Shown piece by piece: positions 21,130 through 31,250 of a stretch of 64,000 nucleotides of DNA. The position numbers and the translations under genes were made by a program. The notes below the pieces were generated by a model that saw nothing but the letters and a program-made list of their open reading frames with translations, made no database searches and was not told where the DNA came from. The DNA comes from Cycas panzhihuaensis (Eukaryota; Cycadophyta). Within the stretch, counting starts at the first letter, position 1. Each line of letters begins with the position of its first letter. The stretch is taken from the NCBI GenBank assembly GCA_023213395.1, contig CM041465.1, positions 38,261,741 through 38,325,740 of the forward strand. Direction: 5' to 3'.

Positions 21130-21528
21130 TGCTGCTTTTCAATCTTGAGAGCTACTTGCTTCTTCATAAGAACTTGGTTCGATGGAGCAAATTAAGGCTT
21201 GTGGTTTTTGAGATCTGGTTCGATGTTTAAAAATTTTCATAGTCGATTCCAGCTGTTTGTGTGTAGCCTTTTGCTACCAGTCTCCTTGTATTTCTCAACT
21301 TCTTCGTTTATTTTTTCCTTTATTTTGTATACCCATTTGCAATTTATAATGGGTTTATCTTTAGGGGCTGAGACCAGATCCCATGTTTTATTTCTATGTA
21401 TGGCTTGAATCTCTGTGTCCATTGTTGCTTTTCAATCTTGAGAGCTGCTTACTTCTTCATAAGAACTTGGTTCGATGGAGCAAATTAAGGCTTGTGGTTT
21501 TTGAGATCTGGTTCGATGTTTAAAAATT
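20943..21528 (-). repeat. Tandem duplication of about 292 bp inside the C2 RT gene
   Basis: Two adjacent direct copies (about 20943-21236 and 21238-21528) share almost every base, each running from cgattccagctgtttgtgtg to gttcgatgtttaaaaattt. They cover the same piece of RT, so the peptide NKTWDLVSAPKDKPI occurs twice. Both copies carry the same in-frame TGA codon just before the KAAMDTEI/KATMDTEI word, so that stop predates the duplication. Confidence 0.9.
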
Positions 21529-22118
21529 TCCCCTTTTGTTTCCTCAAGTATCTTTAGATACCATTTTGGTACTCTTTTTGAGGAACAATCTTGTGATGAT
21601 TTGACTTCTTCATCTTCGGAACCGCTGCCTTGTTGAGTATCTGACTGAATGCTGGAACCACTAATTTGTTGTTTGTCTGTAGATGTGTCCTCTAAGATGT
21701 CAGTTTCTGCTTCAATACTTTCAGAAGTAATGTCAGATTTATCTTCCAACTGAGTAGAATAGAAATCTTGGTTGCCTGCATTAGCTTCTTGAGGTATTGT
21801 GTTAATACATTCTCTCTTTTCATCAAAGATTACATCCCTACTTACATAAAGTCTGTCTATTTTTGGGTCGAGATATCTGTATGCTTTTGAGTGACTACTG
21901 TACCCAACCAATATGCATTCTATGCTTTTACTATCCAACTTGGTCCTTTTCTTATCAGGGATGTGAACATATGCCTTGCAACCAAAGATTTTTAAATGAC
22001 TTACATTGGGCTTATGTCCCGTCCAAGCTTCTTCAGGTGCTATGTTATCCAATGACTGAGTTGGACTTCTATTGATCAAATATACAACTGTGGATAACTT
22101 CTGCCCAATATTTCTCAA
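21432..22118 (-). pseudogene. C2 integrase C-terminal region and linker to RT
   Basis: 228 codons are open on the minus strand: VYLINRSPTQSLDNIAPEEA, KIFGCKAYVHIPDKKRTKLD, then ECILVGYSSHSKAYRYLDP and DVIFDEKREC. These are the standard copia integrase C-terminal landmarks. An acidic Ser/Glu-rich linker and KWYLKILEETKGE complete the stretch. It ends at the TGA shared by both tandem copies. Confidence 0.85.
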
Positions 22119-22476
22119 CTATTTCACTATTGTTCAGCATGCATCGAGCCATTTCTACAATTGTTTTATTCATCCTTTCTGCAACCCCATTTGATTGAAG
22201 TGTATAGGAGGTTGTAAACTGTCTACGAATTCCATGTATTTAACAAAAATGGAGGAAATCATTAGATGCAAATTCTCCACCTCTATTTGAACGAATACAT
22301 TTGATTTTTTGATTGCTTTCCAATTCAGTTTCAGCCTTGTAGCTAAGTGCTTCTAATTTATTAGAAAGAAAATACACCCATGTTTTTCTAGAGAAATCAT
22401 CAATAATAGTTAAGAAGTACCTTGCTCCATTTGTTGAAATTGGCATGAACGAAGCACATAGATTAGTGTGTATCAA
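22119..22476 (-). pseudogene. C2 integrase catalytic core
   Basis: Minus-strand ARYFLTIIDDFSRKTWVYFL near 22430-22370 contains the first catalytic Asp pair of the DDE fold, and IRSNRGGEFASNDFLHFC near 22290-22240 the second region, with Asn in place of the expected Asp before RGGEF. A break follows at 22240. The ENGVAERMN-type block with the catalytic Glu is readable in a changed frame near 22190-22130. Confidence 0.8.
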
Positions 22477-22488
22477 TTCCAGCTTATT

Positions 22489-23193
22489 TTACGCATGCCA
22501 TGTACTTTTTGAGAATGGAATCCTGTGCTGTTTTCCCATCATGCAGCCTTTACATACAAAGTAATTGAAAGAAATATCTGGTAAACCATTCACCATCTTA
22601 TGTTCCTTTAATTTTTCTAACCTATGATGGGAAATATGAACATACTTCGAATACCACATTTCATTAGTATCAATGCTGGTTACAACAAGACATTTTAAAT
22701 CAGAAAGCACTTTTGTAGGGCCTTTATCAGGCAATATAGGAGTGGAGAGAAGTTTATACAACCTATTGCATTTTTCTCCTTTGGCTATCACAGTGCCGTT
22801 TTTTTTCATGTCAAGAATGTAACAATAACCATATTCATCGAATATTGTTCTCAGCTTTTTGTCACTTAATTGAGATACAAACAAAAGATTCTTCTTCATC
22901 CCTGGTGCAAAAAAGACATTGCCTATACGTTGAATTTTTCCATCAATTCGTATAGCAATTTGTCCTATTCCCTTTATGTGTAAGGGAAAGTTGTCTCCTA
23001 ATTCTATTGATTTATTGAGATCATAAGGTTTGATAACTTCAAACCATTCTTCAATCCCTGTCATGTGATGTGAAGCTCCTGAATCTACATACCAGTTCTC
23101 TGTTGCACTTGCATTTGCTGTTAAGGTTGCAATAAAAGCTATTTTGACTTCTTCTTCTATTATGTCCTTTTCTCTGCTGTAATTTCCAGTCAC
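22489..23193 (-). pseudogene. C2 protease and integrase zinc-binding region
   Basis: NWYVDSGASHHMTGIEEWFE at about 23092-23033 carries the retropepsin DSGA. The reading continues through FAPGMKKNLLFVSQLSDKKL and the GAG-pre-integrase zinc finger (HISHHRLEKLKEHK, then CKGCMMGKQHRIPFSK) to 22489. All 234 codons are open, so this part is well kept. It connects upstream to gag across the I2 insertion. Confidence 0.85.
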
Positions 23194-23199
23194 CTGCTG

Positions 23200-23281
23200 C
23201 TTTCCCTTTTGAATTTCTGCTCGTCTCTGGTAACACTAGTATGGGAAATGCCCTGGTTGTTAGCAATGATAACATACGTTA
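23200..23281 (-). pseudogene. C2 gag C-terminal end after I2 (second zinc knuckle)
   Basis: In the correct frame the minus strand reads a CCHC-like box (CYHC, one stop, QPGHFPY) directly left of the I2 duplication, joining to the first knuckle at 26370-26319 when I2 is removed. Confidence 0.65.
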
Positions 23282-23513
23282 TGTTGGAAAATAGACCTGC
23301 AATAAGATATTCACAAACAGAACGAAACACACCTCCACAGGACCGAACGGTACCCTTAAGGTACCTCCATTGTATTAACAGAATATCATTACAACAGCGT
23401 TACATATGATACACAATATTGTGTATTTATAATACAAGTCATATTGGAAGAGTAGGACCCACTTGCATATGGGATAAATCAAATGTACATTAATATTCTA
23501 ACACTCCCCCTTA
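23282..23513 (-). repeat. I2 3' LTR
   Basis: On the minus strand it begins TGTTAGAATATTAATG after a GGGGGAG tract and ends CCAACA next to the CGTTA duplication. TATAAATA lies near the middle. It differs from the 5' copy by scattered substitutions and about a 10-bp length change near the CTCCACAG word. Confidence 0.9.
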
Positions 23514-23717
23514 ATGTACATTTGGGTCATTTGTATTTGCAATGCTTTGTCCTTGGAAATGTCTTGAAAATGATGTCTTCAACTTGATCCTTGTCTTCAA
23601 ACTTGTAGTGATGTCTTCATCTTGATTTGTGTCTTCAATTATGTACTACTGCCTTTGTAGAATGATATCTTTAGCTTGATTTCCATCTTCAGTTTTGTAG
23701 TGACGATGTTGATGTAG

Positions 23718-24062
23718 CTACTCTAGTAAGTATAAATCCTGTTTCTTTATTGCGGCTGGTCTATTATGATGAAGATCCTGTAAGTAACCATCTTCAATCA
23801 CAACTTGCCTATCATCATTATTCTGTATAAACTCTTGATCATCATGTACAACAGTGATTTCTTCAACCTTAGGAGTGGAGTCTTGATCAACTTGCATACT
23901 CTTTGAACTTGAAACAATGCTCAAAGAAGAAATATCATTCAAACTTGAATCAATACTCAAAGTAGGAATATCATCAATATAAGACTCGTCTTTTATAGAA
24001 CCATCGGATTCATATTCAATCTCTGTTGAAATCATGGTGTCATCTATATAAACCTTTATCAA
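23718..24062 (-). pseudogene. I2 acidic ORF downstream of gag
   Basis: It is open for 114 codons, very Asp/Ser/Ile-rich (SIDSSLNDISSLSIVSSSKS), and has no recognised domain. In frame and position it looks like the C-terminal tail of the gag ORF that ends at 24123 with only about 60 bases between. It may be one gag polypeptide with a stop between the parts. No zinc knuckle is seen. Confidence 0.5.
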
Positions 24063-24122
24063 CTCATCACTTTCAATGTCTTCATTAATAGTTATAGTCT
24101 CATCAATGCATTCAACTATCCA

Positions 24123-24650
24123 TTATTTACATTCAGTAGAAATTTCGTCAGTACTCATACATTCTTCATCTTGACATGCTGTTTCATCAGTGTCAATGAT
24201 ATTTTCTTCATTCATTGTACTTGTACCATAACTAGCCCTAATTGCTTTTTCAATCATTCGCTGTGTCTCTTCAGGAGTTTGTTCAAATACTTCCCTTAGA
24301 AAATCCCAAGCTTCTTTAGCATTACTTGCATGTAGAATCATAGGAATGACAAAATGGAATTTGGAAGGAAGATCAACCTCATTGAATGCAGCAAGAATCA
24401 TAATGAATGCTTTCCTATCTTTCTTCTCAAGCATCTCCTTTTCTTCTTCATCATTAGGGATATCATATTCATCAGTAACAATCTTCCATAAACCTCTAGT
24501 TATGAATAAACATCTCATTTTAATTGTCCAAAAGAAGTAGTCTTCACCATTGCACTTAGGTATTGGACGAAATGAATCCTTTAAGTAATATTCATTTGTT
24601 TCAGGAGCATATATAACCACATCATTATCCTCCATTATTGTAAATGCCAT
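24123..24650 (-). CDS. gag: I2 gag-like protein (DUF4219/UBN2 type)
   Basis: The 175-codon ORF starts MAFTIMEDND and has the gag landmarks FRPIPKCNGEDYFFWTIKMR (N-terminal DUF4219-like, Trp-containing), RGLWKIVTDEY, and NAKEAWDFLREVFEQTPEET (UBN2-like). It is the only intact ORF of the element. The tail is acidic (IDTDETACQDEECMSTDEIS). Without pol it could at most contribute particle protein. Confidence 0.7.
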   Translation of the reverse strand: MAFTIMEDNDVVIYAPETNEYYLKDSFRPIPKCNGEDYFFWTIKMRCLFITRGLWKIVTDEYDIPNDEEEKEMLEKKDRKAFIMILAAFNEVDLPSKFHFVIPMILHASNAKEAWDFLREVFEQTPEETQRMIEKAIRASYGTSTMNEENIIDTDETACQDEECMSTDEISTECK

Positions 24651-26080
24651 TTTCTAACACCATGTCCCTTTTTCAATCAACAAATTCACCCATCAATCTC
24701 AACAAACTTTCTCATGTCTCATGTCCCTCATATCACTGACTTCATTATCACATCATTGCCTTATGCATCTCACATATTGCCAAATAGTCATATACAAAGA
24801 ATATCTGAAGCACTTTCTTCACCATAGAATCAAAGCTTATACCACATACATCTCACAGGAATCATGCATACCTCATGTCACCATTAAATCACCAAGATAC
24901 ATCACACTTCACTTAATTGCCCAAAACACAACTCATGCCATTACACCACTCAACAATTTTGCTTCTCTCCAACTCAGGTATCTTCAACAAAAGAAACTCA
25001 TCCTTCTTTGCCCATTCAATCAATTAGAACACATCATCAAACATACTTGATCTCATCCTTAACACACCTAACAATTGCCCAATCTTGTCATGTTAACCTC
25101 ACATGCAATAAGCGTCTCATCGCCTCATATCACTATCTTTCTTACCCTCAAATTAGTCTTATCATGCCCATAAAGTCACTTCACATAAATCACATTCCAA
25201 GGAGCACTAAATCACCATATACTACCCAACTCATTCATGCAAACACATGCACTGTCGCTTCATCACCATACTATGCCATCATCACAATAGCTCTCTCATA
25301 TGAACACATGTAAGAAGGCACTTAATTTTCCATTAAACATCACCATCATGCACTTCAAATCACTAATAGAGTGGCAAATATATTCACATCAATATGACTT
25401 AATATCATCTCACATTGCAATAATACTCTCCCATGCACAACATATGTAAGAGAGCCTCAAACAATCACTTCATCACCATTGCCCCATTCATGTCACCATA
25501 TAAATACGAAACCCTTAAATTCCCAAAAACTTATTTATGAAAAAAAGTATAGTTCAAAAATACATAAAATATGGATGGAAATGATGGTCTCTGAAATCTG
25601 ATTCCAACGGTTCAGACGAAATTGAATTCTGATATCTAGATCAAAAGTTATGCTCCTTTTAAGAATTTCACAATTAGGGTTTCTAGGGGCTGTAATAGTA
25701 CCTTCTAATAAACTACTAATAACTTTTTATTCTGAACTTTGATGAATCTCAAACCACTTCCATTCGAAAGAAAATTAAAAAACGCATAGAATCAAAAAAA
25801 ATTTGAGGTCATTTGGATACCTCTAGCTAAAGTTATGGCTCTCTGAAGTTGAGGTTGCAAATCTGTCCCAAAAATACGGCGACAGAAAAAACGCAGGCCG
25901 AAATTAATTTTGCTGCAATTTTCGCACTTTCACCCCAAAATCTGTAGTGCGACCACTCAAATTTTATAGAACGAGCTATTTCGTCTCAATTTCACTATTA
26001 CTTTTCAAAAATTTCAACGTTATGGCACCTCCCAAATCACTGCTTTAATACCGAACAAAAACACCTCTCTCAACCTGGGC
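24651..26080 (-). other. I2 leader including a G-depleted tract
   Basis: It is noncoding. From about 24660 to 25520 the plus strand is made almost only of C, A and T (words catcac, ctcat and caccat recur), so the transcribed minus strand is C-poor. Plus ORFs at 24721-25313 arise from this composition. 25560-26080 is ordinary AT-rich leader up to the PBS. Confidence 0.6.
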
Positions 26081-26092
26081 ACTCTGATACCA
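26081..26092 (-). other. I2 primer-binding site
   Basis: The minus strand reads TGGTATCAGAGT, one base from the initiator-Met consensus, directly adjoining the LTR end CCAACA. Confidence 0.85.
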
Positions 26093-26313
26093 TGTTGGAA
26101 AATAGACCTGCAATAAGATATTCATAAATGTAATCTAAACACACCTCCACAGACCGAGCAAAGACTTAAGGTACCTCCATTGTATTAACAGAATATCATT
26201 ACAACAACGTTACATATGATACACAATATTGTGTATTTATAATACAAGTCATATTGGAAGAGTAGGACCTGCTTGCATGTGGGATAAATCAAATGTACAT
26301 TAATATTCTAACA
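26093..26313 (-). repeat. I2 5' LTR
   Basis: It is the minus-strand LTR from TGTTAGAATATT at 26313 to CCAACA at 26093. TATAAATA at about 26234-26241 is the likely promoter. Its mate is 23282-23513. Confidence 0.9.
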
Positions 26314-26318
26314 CGTTA

Positions 26319-27125
26319 AACACTCTACAGTTACTTGAAAAGTGACCTGGTTTCCCACAATTAAAACACACTCTAGCATCTCAAGGTGGATTGTTAGTCA
26401 TTCTTCTTCGTCCTCTTCCTTCAGTCCAACGTCCTCTCAGAGCCACCGGTGTTCTTCCTCGTAGCACAGGATTAGTCGACCTGCCCTTTGCCTCCCAAAT
26501 GAAGCTTGGTGATAAGAGCTTCTTCAATTTCTGAGTCTTCTTCATATCTCTGATTCCTTTGTTCTTGGCTGAACATATGGCTTGTCAGAGTATCAAAGGT
26601 CATGGTAGCTTTTTGTCCCCCTCCTGTTAACATGTTTACCATATTATCAAAGGATTTTGGGAGTTTGTTGAGCACCAGATGTATCAATTCTATGTCAGTT
26701 AGTTTGTCTCCTGTTGTGAGAAGAGCGGTTTTGATATTGGTCAACTTGGTTATGAATTCAGATACAGTTTGGCCCTCCCTCATCTTAAGTTTATAAAGTT
26801 CTTTTCTCAGGGCCAGAATTCTTGGTTCATTCTTTCTACTAAACATAGAAGACATTATTTTCCAAATTTCACTTGCGTTCTCTAGAGCATCAACATATAC
26901 TAACAGGGAGTCAAAGATTGAAAGTTTGAGAACAGAAATCGCAGTATTATTTCTTTCCTCCCAATTGATTAAGTTTACTGCATCAGAGGGTTGTTTTTCA
27001 TCCCCAGTAGTAATTTTCCAAGCATGTTTTGCTCTCAATAACCCTTCCATTTTTATTTTCCAAATGCAGAAGTTCATTTTAATCAATTTATCACACTCGG
27101 GCAGTGATCTAGTAGAGGAGGCCAT
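26319..27125 (-). pseudogene. gag: C2 gag, open core interrupted by I2 at the zinc knuckles
   Basis: The minus ORF 27125-26472 (217 codons) starts MASSTRSLPECDKL. It contains the UBN2 copia gag core: NASEIWKIMSSMFSRKNEPR, LRKELYKLKMREGQTVSEFI, LVLNKLPKSFDNMVNML. After a stop at 26472 the knuckle CFNCGKPGHFSSNC is readable at about 26361-26320, right at the I2 insertion. Length and motifs are normal for a copia Gag. The N-terminal start follows the leader and is supported by the family pattern. Confidence 0.85.
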
Positions 27126-27833
27126 GGTTGACTTGTATGAAGACAGGAAATTAATTTTAAATGGTCAGACGGATTGTCACGACCTGTGTGTACCTGATTC
27201 TCTATACAGGAACTCAAGTTGTACGGATGGGAGGAAAAAGGGTCTCAATTGAAAGATCTTCCAAATGGGTATCCGGATCTGGTATTAGTTTCTCAAAATG
27301 CTTTAAGACTTGAGAGAAACGAATGGAGAAAGGTCCAAACCCGCGCCCAAGGGTTTTTTGAAAAACTGGAGAAGAATCTTGAAAAACTAAGACGAAATCT
27401 TGATAGAACTGATTTAAAACCTTTGTTTAGCAATGAGAAGAATTTTAGATACTTCGTACCAGAGATTTACGTCAAAATTTTGAAGAAAAAACTTGAAGAG
27501 AGGCTCTAAACCCGCGCGATCTGAAATCTACTCGAAACTGGGTGAAAACGGCTTCAAACGATGTTGACACAGAAGGAAAAGATGTAGAGGAGGCCCCGAT
27601 CTATAATCTGGGTGAGTTTCGTCAAATTCCGATGACCTTGAATTTCGCCTTCCGTACAACTCCACATGCGCCCATATAGCCGTACAATTCCGTACAGCTC
27701 TGGCTCGAAGCTTGCCTTGTACAAACTAACCTTAAATGGCAGAGTCTTTTGGCAACAATTTGATACTAAACTTCTTCTTCCTTTAACAAAACCCTACTTT
27801 GGCTCTTTCACAAGCAGGACGACCTAATAACCT
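27126..27833 (-). other. C2 leader
   Basis: This is noncoding on the minus strand between the PBS and gag. The plus ORF at 27219-27509 lies antisense in this leader, has no recognised domain and is considered fortuitous. Confidence 0.5.
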
Positions 27834-27845
27834 GCTCTGATACCA
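27834..27845 (-). other. C2 primer-binding site
   Basis: The minus strand reads TTGGTATCAGAGC (with its first base at 27846-27845), an exact initiator-Met core adjoining the LTR. Confidence 0.85.
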
Positions 27846-28067
27846 AGTAAAGATTCAAAATAATGGAGGAGATCTTTCACTCTCACTCTCTTATGTTTAT
27901 TCATTGAAAATTTGTCTATATATATAGTTATGAAGAGGGTACTACTGGCAACCGCTTAACAAGATGATGCCACTTGTCACTATGAGAGAGAGGGGGAGAG
28001 ATATAAGACCCTTACAAAATATTTCAATCATGTACTATAGCCCTTGATAAAACATTACCTTTTTACA
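27846..28067 (-). repeat. C2 5' LTR
   Basis: On the minus strand it starts TGTAAAAAGGTAATG at 28067 and ends CTTTACT at 27846. It pairs with 19419-19642 and carries the same TATATATA box. Visible differences from its mate are few, including AGAGGGTACTACT against AAAAGTACTAAC. Confidence 0.88.
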
Positions 28068-28774
28068 TCTACGAGATTGACTACAGTGACTGGGCAAGTC
28101 CAGTGATGGTAGTCCCAAAGAAGAATGGGAAAATATGAGTTTGTGTGGATTATAGGCAACTTAATAGGGTAACAAAAAAGGATCCCTTCCCATTACCTTT
28201 CACGAAAGATGTTTTGGAAGCCGTAGGAGGAAACGAGATGTATTCCTTCATGGATGGGTTCAACGGGTATAACTAGGTTCAGATCACCCCGGAGGATCAA
28301 GCGAAGATGACCTTTGTGACAGAATGGGGAACATACGCATACAAGGTAATGCCTTTCAGCTTTACCAATGCCCCAACCACATTCCAAAGAATCGTGATCA
28401 ATATTTTTTGCAAGATGATTGGAGAAAAAGTGGCAGTTTTTCTAGATTATTGGACCTTATACAGGCTCATGAAAAACCATATGGACAATCTAAGAGAAAT
28501 GTTACAAACATGTCGAGAGAATAAACTATGTTTAAATCCGGAAAAACGTATATTTTTGGTACCCTTTGGAGATTTGTTAGGGCATATTGTAAGTCGGGAA
28601 GGATTATTAATGGATCCGACTAAGGTTTCAACAATTCTACATTTCCCAGTGCCGTTTACTAGAAAACAATTAAAAGGACTCCTGGGATTGACAGGGTATT
28701 ACAAGAAATTCATCAGAGGGTATGCATATATATCGGGACCCTTGGAAGAATTATTGAAAAAAGATGTAGATTAG
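28068..28774 (+). pseudogene. G1 reverse transcriptase, main part
   Basis: After the C2 duplication the plus strand continues DYSDWASPVMVVPKKNGK, VCVDYRQLNRVTKKDPFPLP, YSFMDGFNGYN, TFVTEWGTYAYKVMPFSFTN and APTTFQR. The catalytic box reads VFLDYWTLY, so the second Asp of the FLDD motif is Tyr. LGHIVSREGLLMDPTKV and the tether end GYAYISGPLEELLKKDVD follow. Stops at about 28139 and 28276 break the 5' half. Confidence 0.85.
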
Positions 28775-29257
28775 GGATGGAGCATTGAGCAGTAACACGC
28801 GTTTGAATCGTTGAAAAAAGCAAACATATCCGCACCCATATTAATGTGAATGTCGATGCATCATATACGCTATCAAATTTGAATCTTCCATGTGAATGCT
28901 GATGCATCATATACGCTATCGGATGTGTACTTGCACAACCAAGCGATGACAAGGTAGATCACCCCATTTATTTTGCAGGCCGAAAGTTGACAAAAGCTTA
29001 GTAGAATTACACCACAACTGAAAGGGAAGCACCCAGAATGGTGTAATCATTACAAAACATTTCGACATTACTTGCTGTCAAATCCATTTCTATTCTTTGT
29101 GGACCACCAAGCTCTTATGTACTTAGTGAACAAACCCATAATGAAGGGTCGAATTAGCAGGTGGCTTATGTTATTTCAAGAGTTTTCATTCAAGATAATG
29201 GTAAAACCTGGGAAAACTCATCTAATACCAGATCAACTATCAAAAATTACCAATTGA
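28775..29257 (+). pseudogene. G1 RNase H with a short internal duplication
   Basis: VNVDASYTLS near 28850 is the RNase H active-site strand. The phrase gatgcatcatatacgctatc occurs twice, at 28856-28875 and 28902-28921, a duplication that breaks the frame. The C-terminal part (LSNPFLFFVDHQALMYLVNK, then FSFKIMVKPGKTHLIPDQLS) is open from 29072 to 29257. Confidence 0.75.
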
Positions 29258-29272
29258 GAAAAAGCCACAGGA

Positions 29273-30559
29273 GTGCTTGATGACTTCCCAGACACAGCCC
29301 TATTTAGCGTAGAAGTGGTTCCAACGGAATGGTACGAAGGAATACCAAAATACCTGGCAACAGGCAAACTGCTGCCTGGCATGGATCGAATGGAATATTG
29401 GAATTTCGTACAAAAGGCGGAACCATACCAACTGATCAAGGGGGAACTATATAAATTGGGACCTGATGAAGTGTTACGTCGATGCGTAAGGCCACATGAA
29501 ATCAATCAAATTATGGCCCAAGCACACGAAGGAGTGGTTGGAGGTCATATGGGGAAGATGGCAACTTGGAGGAAGGTGCTAATATTAGGGTTTTGGAGGC
29601 CATCAATATTCAAGGACGTAAGAAAGTGGATAAAAGCATGTGACTATTGCCAGAGAGTCAAAAAACCTAACTGGCAGGATTTTCACCACCTCCACCCAAT
29701 TCTACCCTGGGCACCATTCGAAAAATAGGGACTTGATTTCGTGCGACCAATCAAACCAACTGCCTGATGATCCCCAACCCGTTTCATCTTAGTAGCAATG
29801 GATTACATGACTAAGTGGGTGGAAGCATGGGCACTCAGAAAAGTTGATTTTGAGAGTACAGCTCGATTTCTCTATGAAGTGATCATAACATGTTTTGGAT
29901 GTCCATTGGAGATCGTAAGTGATCAAGGAGTTCACTTCCTAAATCAAACTATAGAACGATTGACATCAACTTTCATGGTCAGTCACCAGAAATCCACACT
30001 TTACTACCCAAGAGCCAATATGCAAGCTGAGAGTTCAAACAAAATCATCGAAAATTGCTTGCGAAATATTTGCGATATTGGGAGATTAGACTGGGCCGAA
30101 AAGTTACCATCAGTATTATGGGCCTTCATGACAACATAGAAGAGATCAATCAGACAGATGCCATTTCAACTTGTGTGTGGAATTGAACCCATTCTTTCGA
30201 CGGAATTTGAAATTCTGAGTTTAAGGGTCGCCATGCAATGCCGATTGGATAACTTCCATTCCTTAAAGAAAAGGTTGGAAGAATTAGTACGATTGGAAGA
30301 GACGAGATATATGGCGAAATGGTTACAAGGCGTGGAAAAGAGGCGACAAAAGGCATGGCACGACGACCACTTGCGAATGCCACAATTCAAGGAAGGCGAT
30401 CAAGTCCTGCTCTATGATAGCAAATTCAAAATGCACCTCAAGAAATTAAAAATGCGATGGTTGGGACCATACATCGTCGAGAGGATATTTGAAAACGATT
30501 CAGTGCAACTTTGTGAGATCGATGGGCCTTTGTTACCAACTTCGGTGAATGACAGCTAG
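29273..30559 (+). pseudogene. G1 integrase
   Basis: The zinc-binding domain HEGVVGGHMGKMATWRKVL, then CDYCQRVK lies at about 29526-29665. The catalytic core has GLDFV near 29730, VSDQGVHFLNQT near 29920 and MQAESSNKIIENCLRN near 30022, so all three DDE residues are present. The C-terminal domain has FKEGDQVLLYDSKFKMHLKK and MRWLGPYIVERIF, the GPY/F module, at about 30390-30490. Stops at 29726, 29766-29769 and 30137 split it into three pieces. Confidence 0.85.
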
Positions 30560-31250
30560 TTGAAACCTTATATCAACTAGGATAGATTAGTTTACTAGCC
30601 AAATCAACTAGTTGTACCATATCGTGTTGCGTGAAGTTGAGGCAAATTGGATTGCCTTGATACCAGATTGTGATTTAGTTCGGTATGTAACCAAAAATAC
30701 AAAAAAAATTGAGAAAACAAAAAAATAACCGTAACTCATACAAATAAGCAATATGGCAAATTACAAGAGGAAAGATACACTACCATAAGAAAAATCAAAA
30801 GAGAAATAAATTGGGAAAAAGTGCATCGGAAGAATCAAGTTTTTGTGTACGTACCAGTTAGATACACTATACGTACCTAAAAAGGTATGTTACCATGTAC
30901 GCAAAGTGATAATATTGTAAGTGATTAAAAATACACTATGCGTACCAAAAAAGTATGCTATCGGGTATGCACAAAGTAAACAGACCAAAAGGTCAAAGTA
31001 TATTATGCGTACCTACAACCATTCCTGCATGGTATGCAAACAACAAAGAGAGGGAGATAACCAGAATTTGATGTTTGCAAAAATCTAGCAAGAAGTGCCA
31101 TACTCAAGGAAAAAATGAGTACGGATTTAACACAGAAATTCAAAGCAATTTGTCAAAGAATAAACATTCGTTCCTAAAAAGGTATGCATGCAGGGTTTCC
31201 TACTGTTATTCTCTTGTCAATACTCACATTGCTTTTGAATTCCCATAGAA
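30560..31250 (+). other. G1 spacer between integrase and ORF3, with repeated CGTACC/AAAAAGGTA motifs
   Basis: There is no coding potential. Between 30840 and 31190 a motif of the form CGTACCtAAAAAGGTATG recurs about four times (near 30883, 30937, 31005 in part, and 31164), together with GTACGC words. The same motif occurs as a near-palindrome in the 5' LTR. Confidence 0.55.

Larger units (their letters stand above)
23282..26313 (-). mobile_element. I2: gag-only non-autonomous LTR element inserted in C2 gag
   Basis: Two LTRs of about 220-232 bp (23282-23513 and 26093-26313) are flanked by CGTTA (23277-23281 and 26314-26318). The PBS at 26081-26092 and the polypurine tract at 23514-23524 face the minus strand. 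The 2.5-kb interior encodes a gag-like protein and an acidic ORF but no protease, integrase, RT or RNase H. It therefore depended on another element for transposition. Confidence 0.9.
19419..28067 (-). mobile_element. C2: Ty1/copia element inserted in the G1 RT gene, itself interrupted by I2
   Basis: LTRs of 224 bp (19419-19642) and 222 bp (27846-28067) are flanked by TCTAC (19414-19418 and 28068-28072). The PBS and polypurine tract are present. On the minus strand the order is gag, protease, integrase, RT, RNase H, which is complete for copia. Without I2 (23282-26313 plus one TSD copy) the element is about 5.6 kb, a normal length. Gag is nearly intact. The pol gene has stops and a tandem duplication at about 20943-21528. 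Confidence 0.9.

Noticed and set aside
24721-25313. Two plus-strand ORFs in I2
   Set aside because: They result from the G-depleted composition, which removes TAG/TGA stops, and lie antisense to the element.
27219-27509. 96-codon plus ORF
   Set aside because: Antisense within the C2 leader, no recognised motif, no supporting context.
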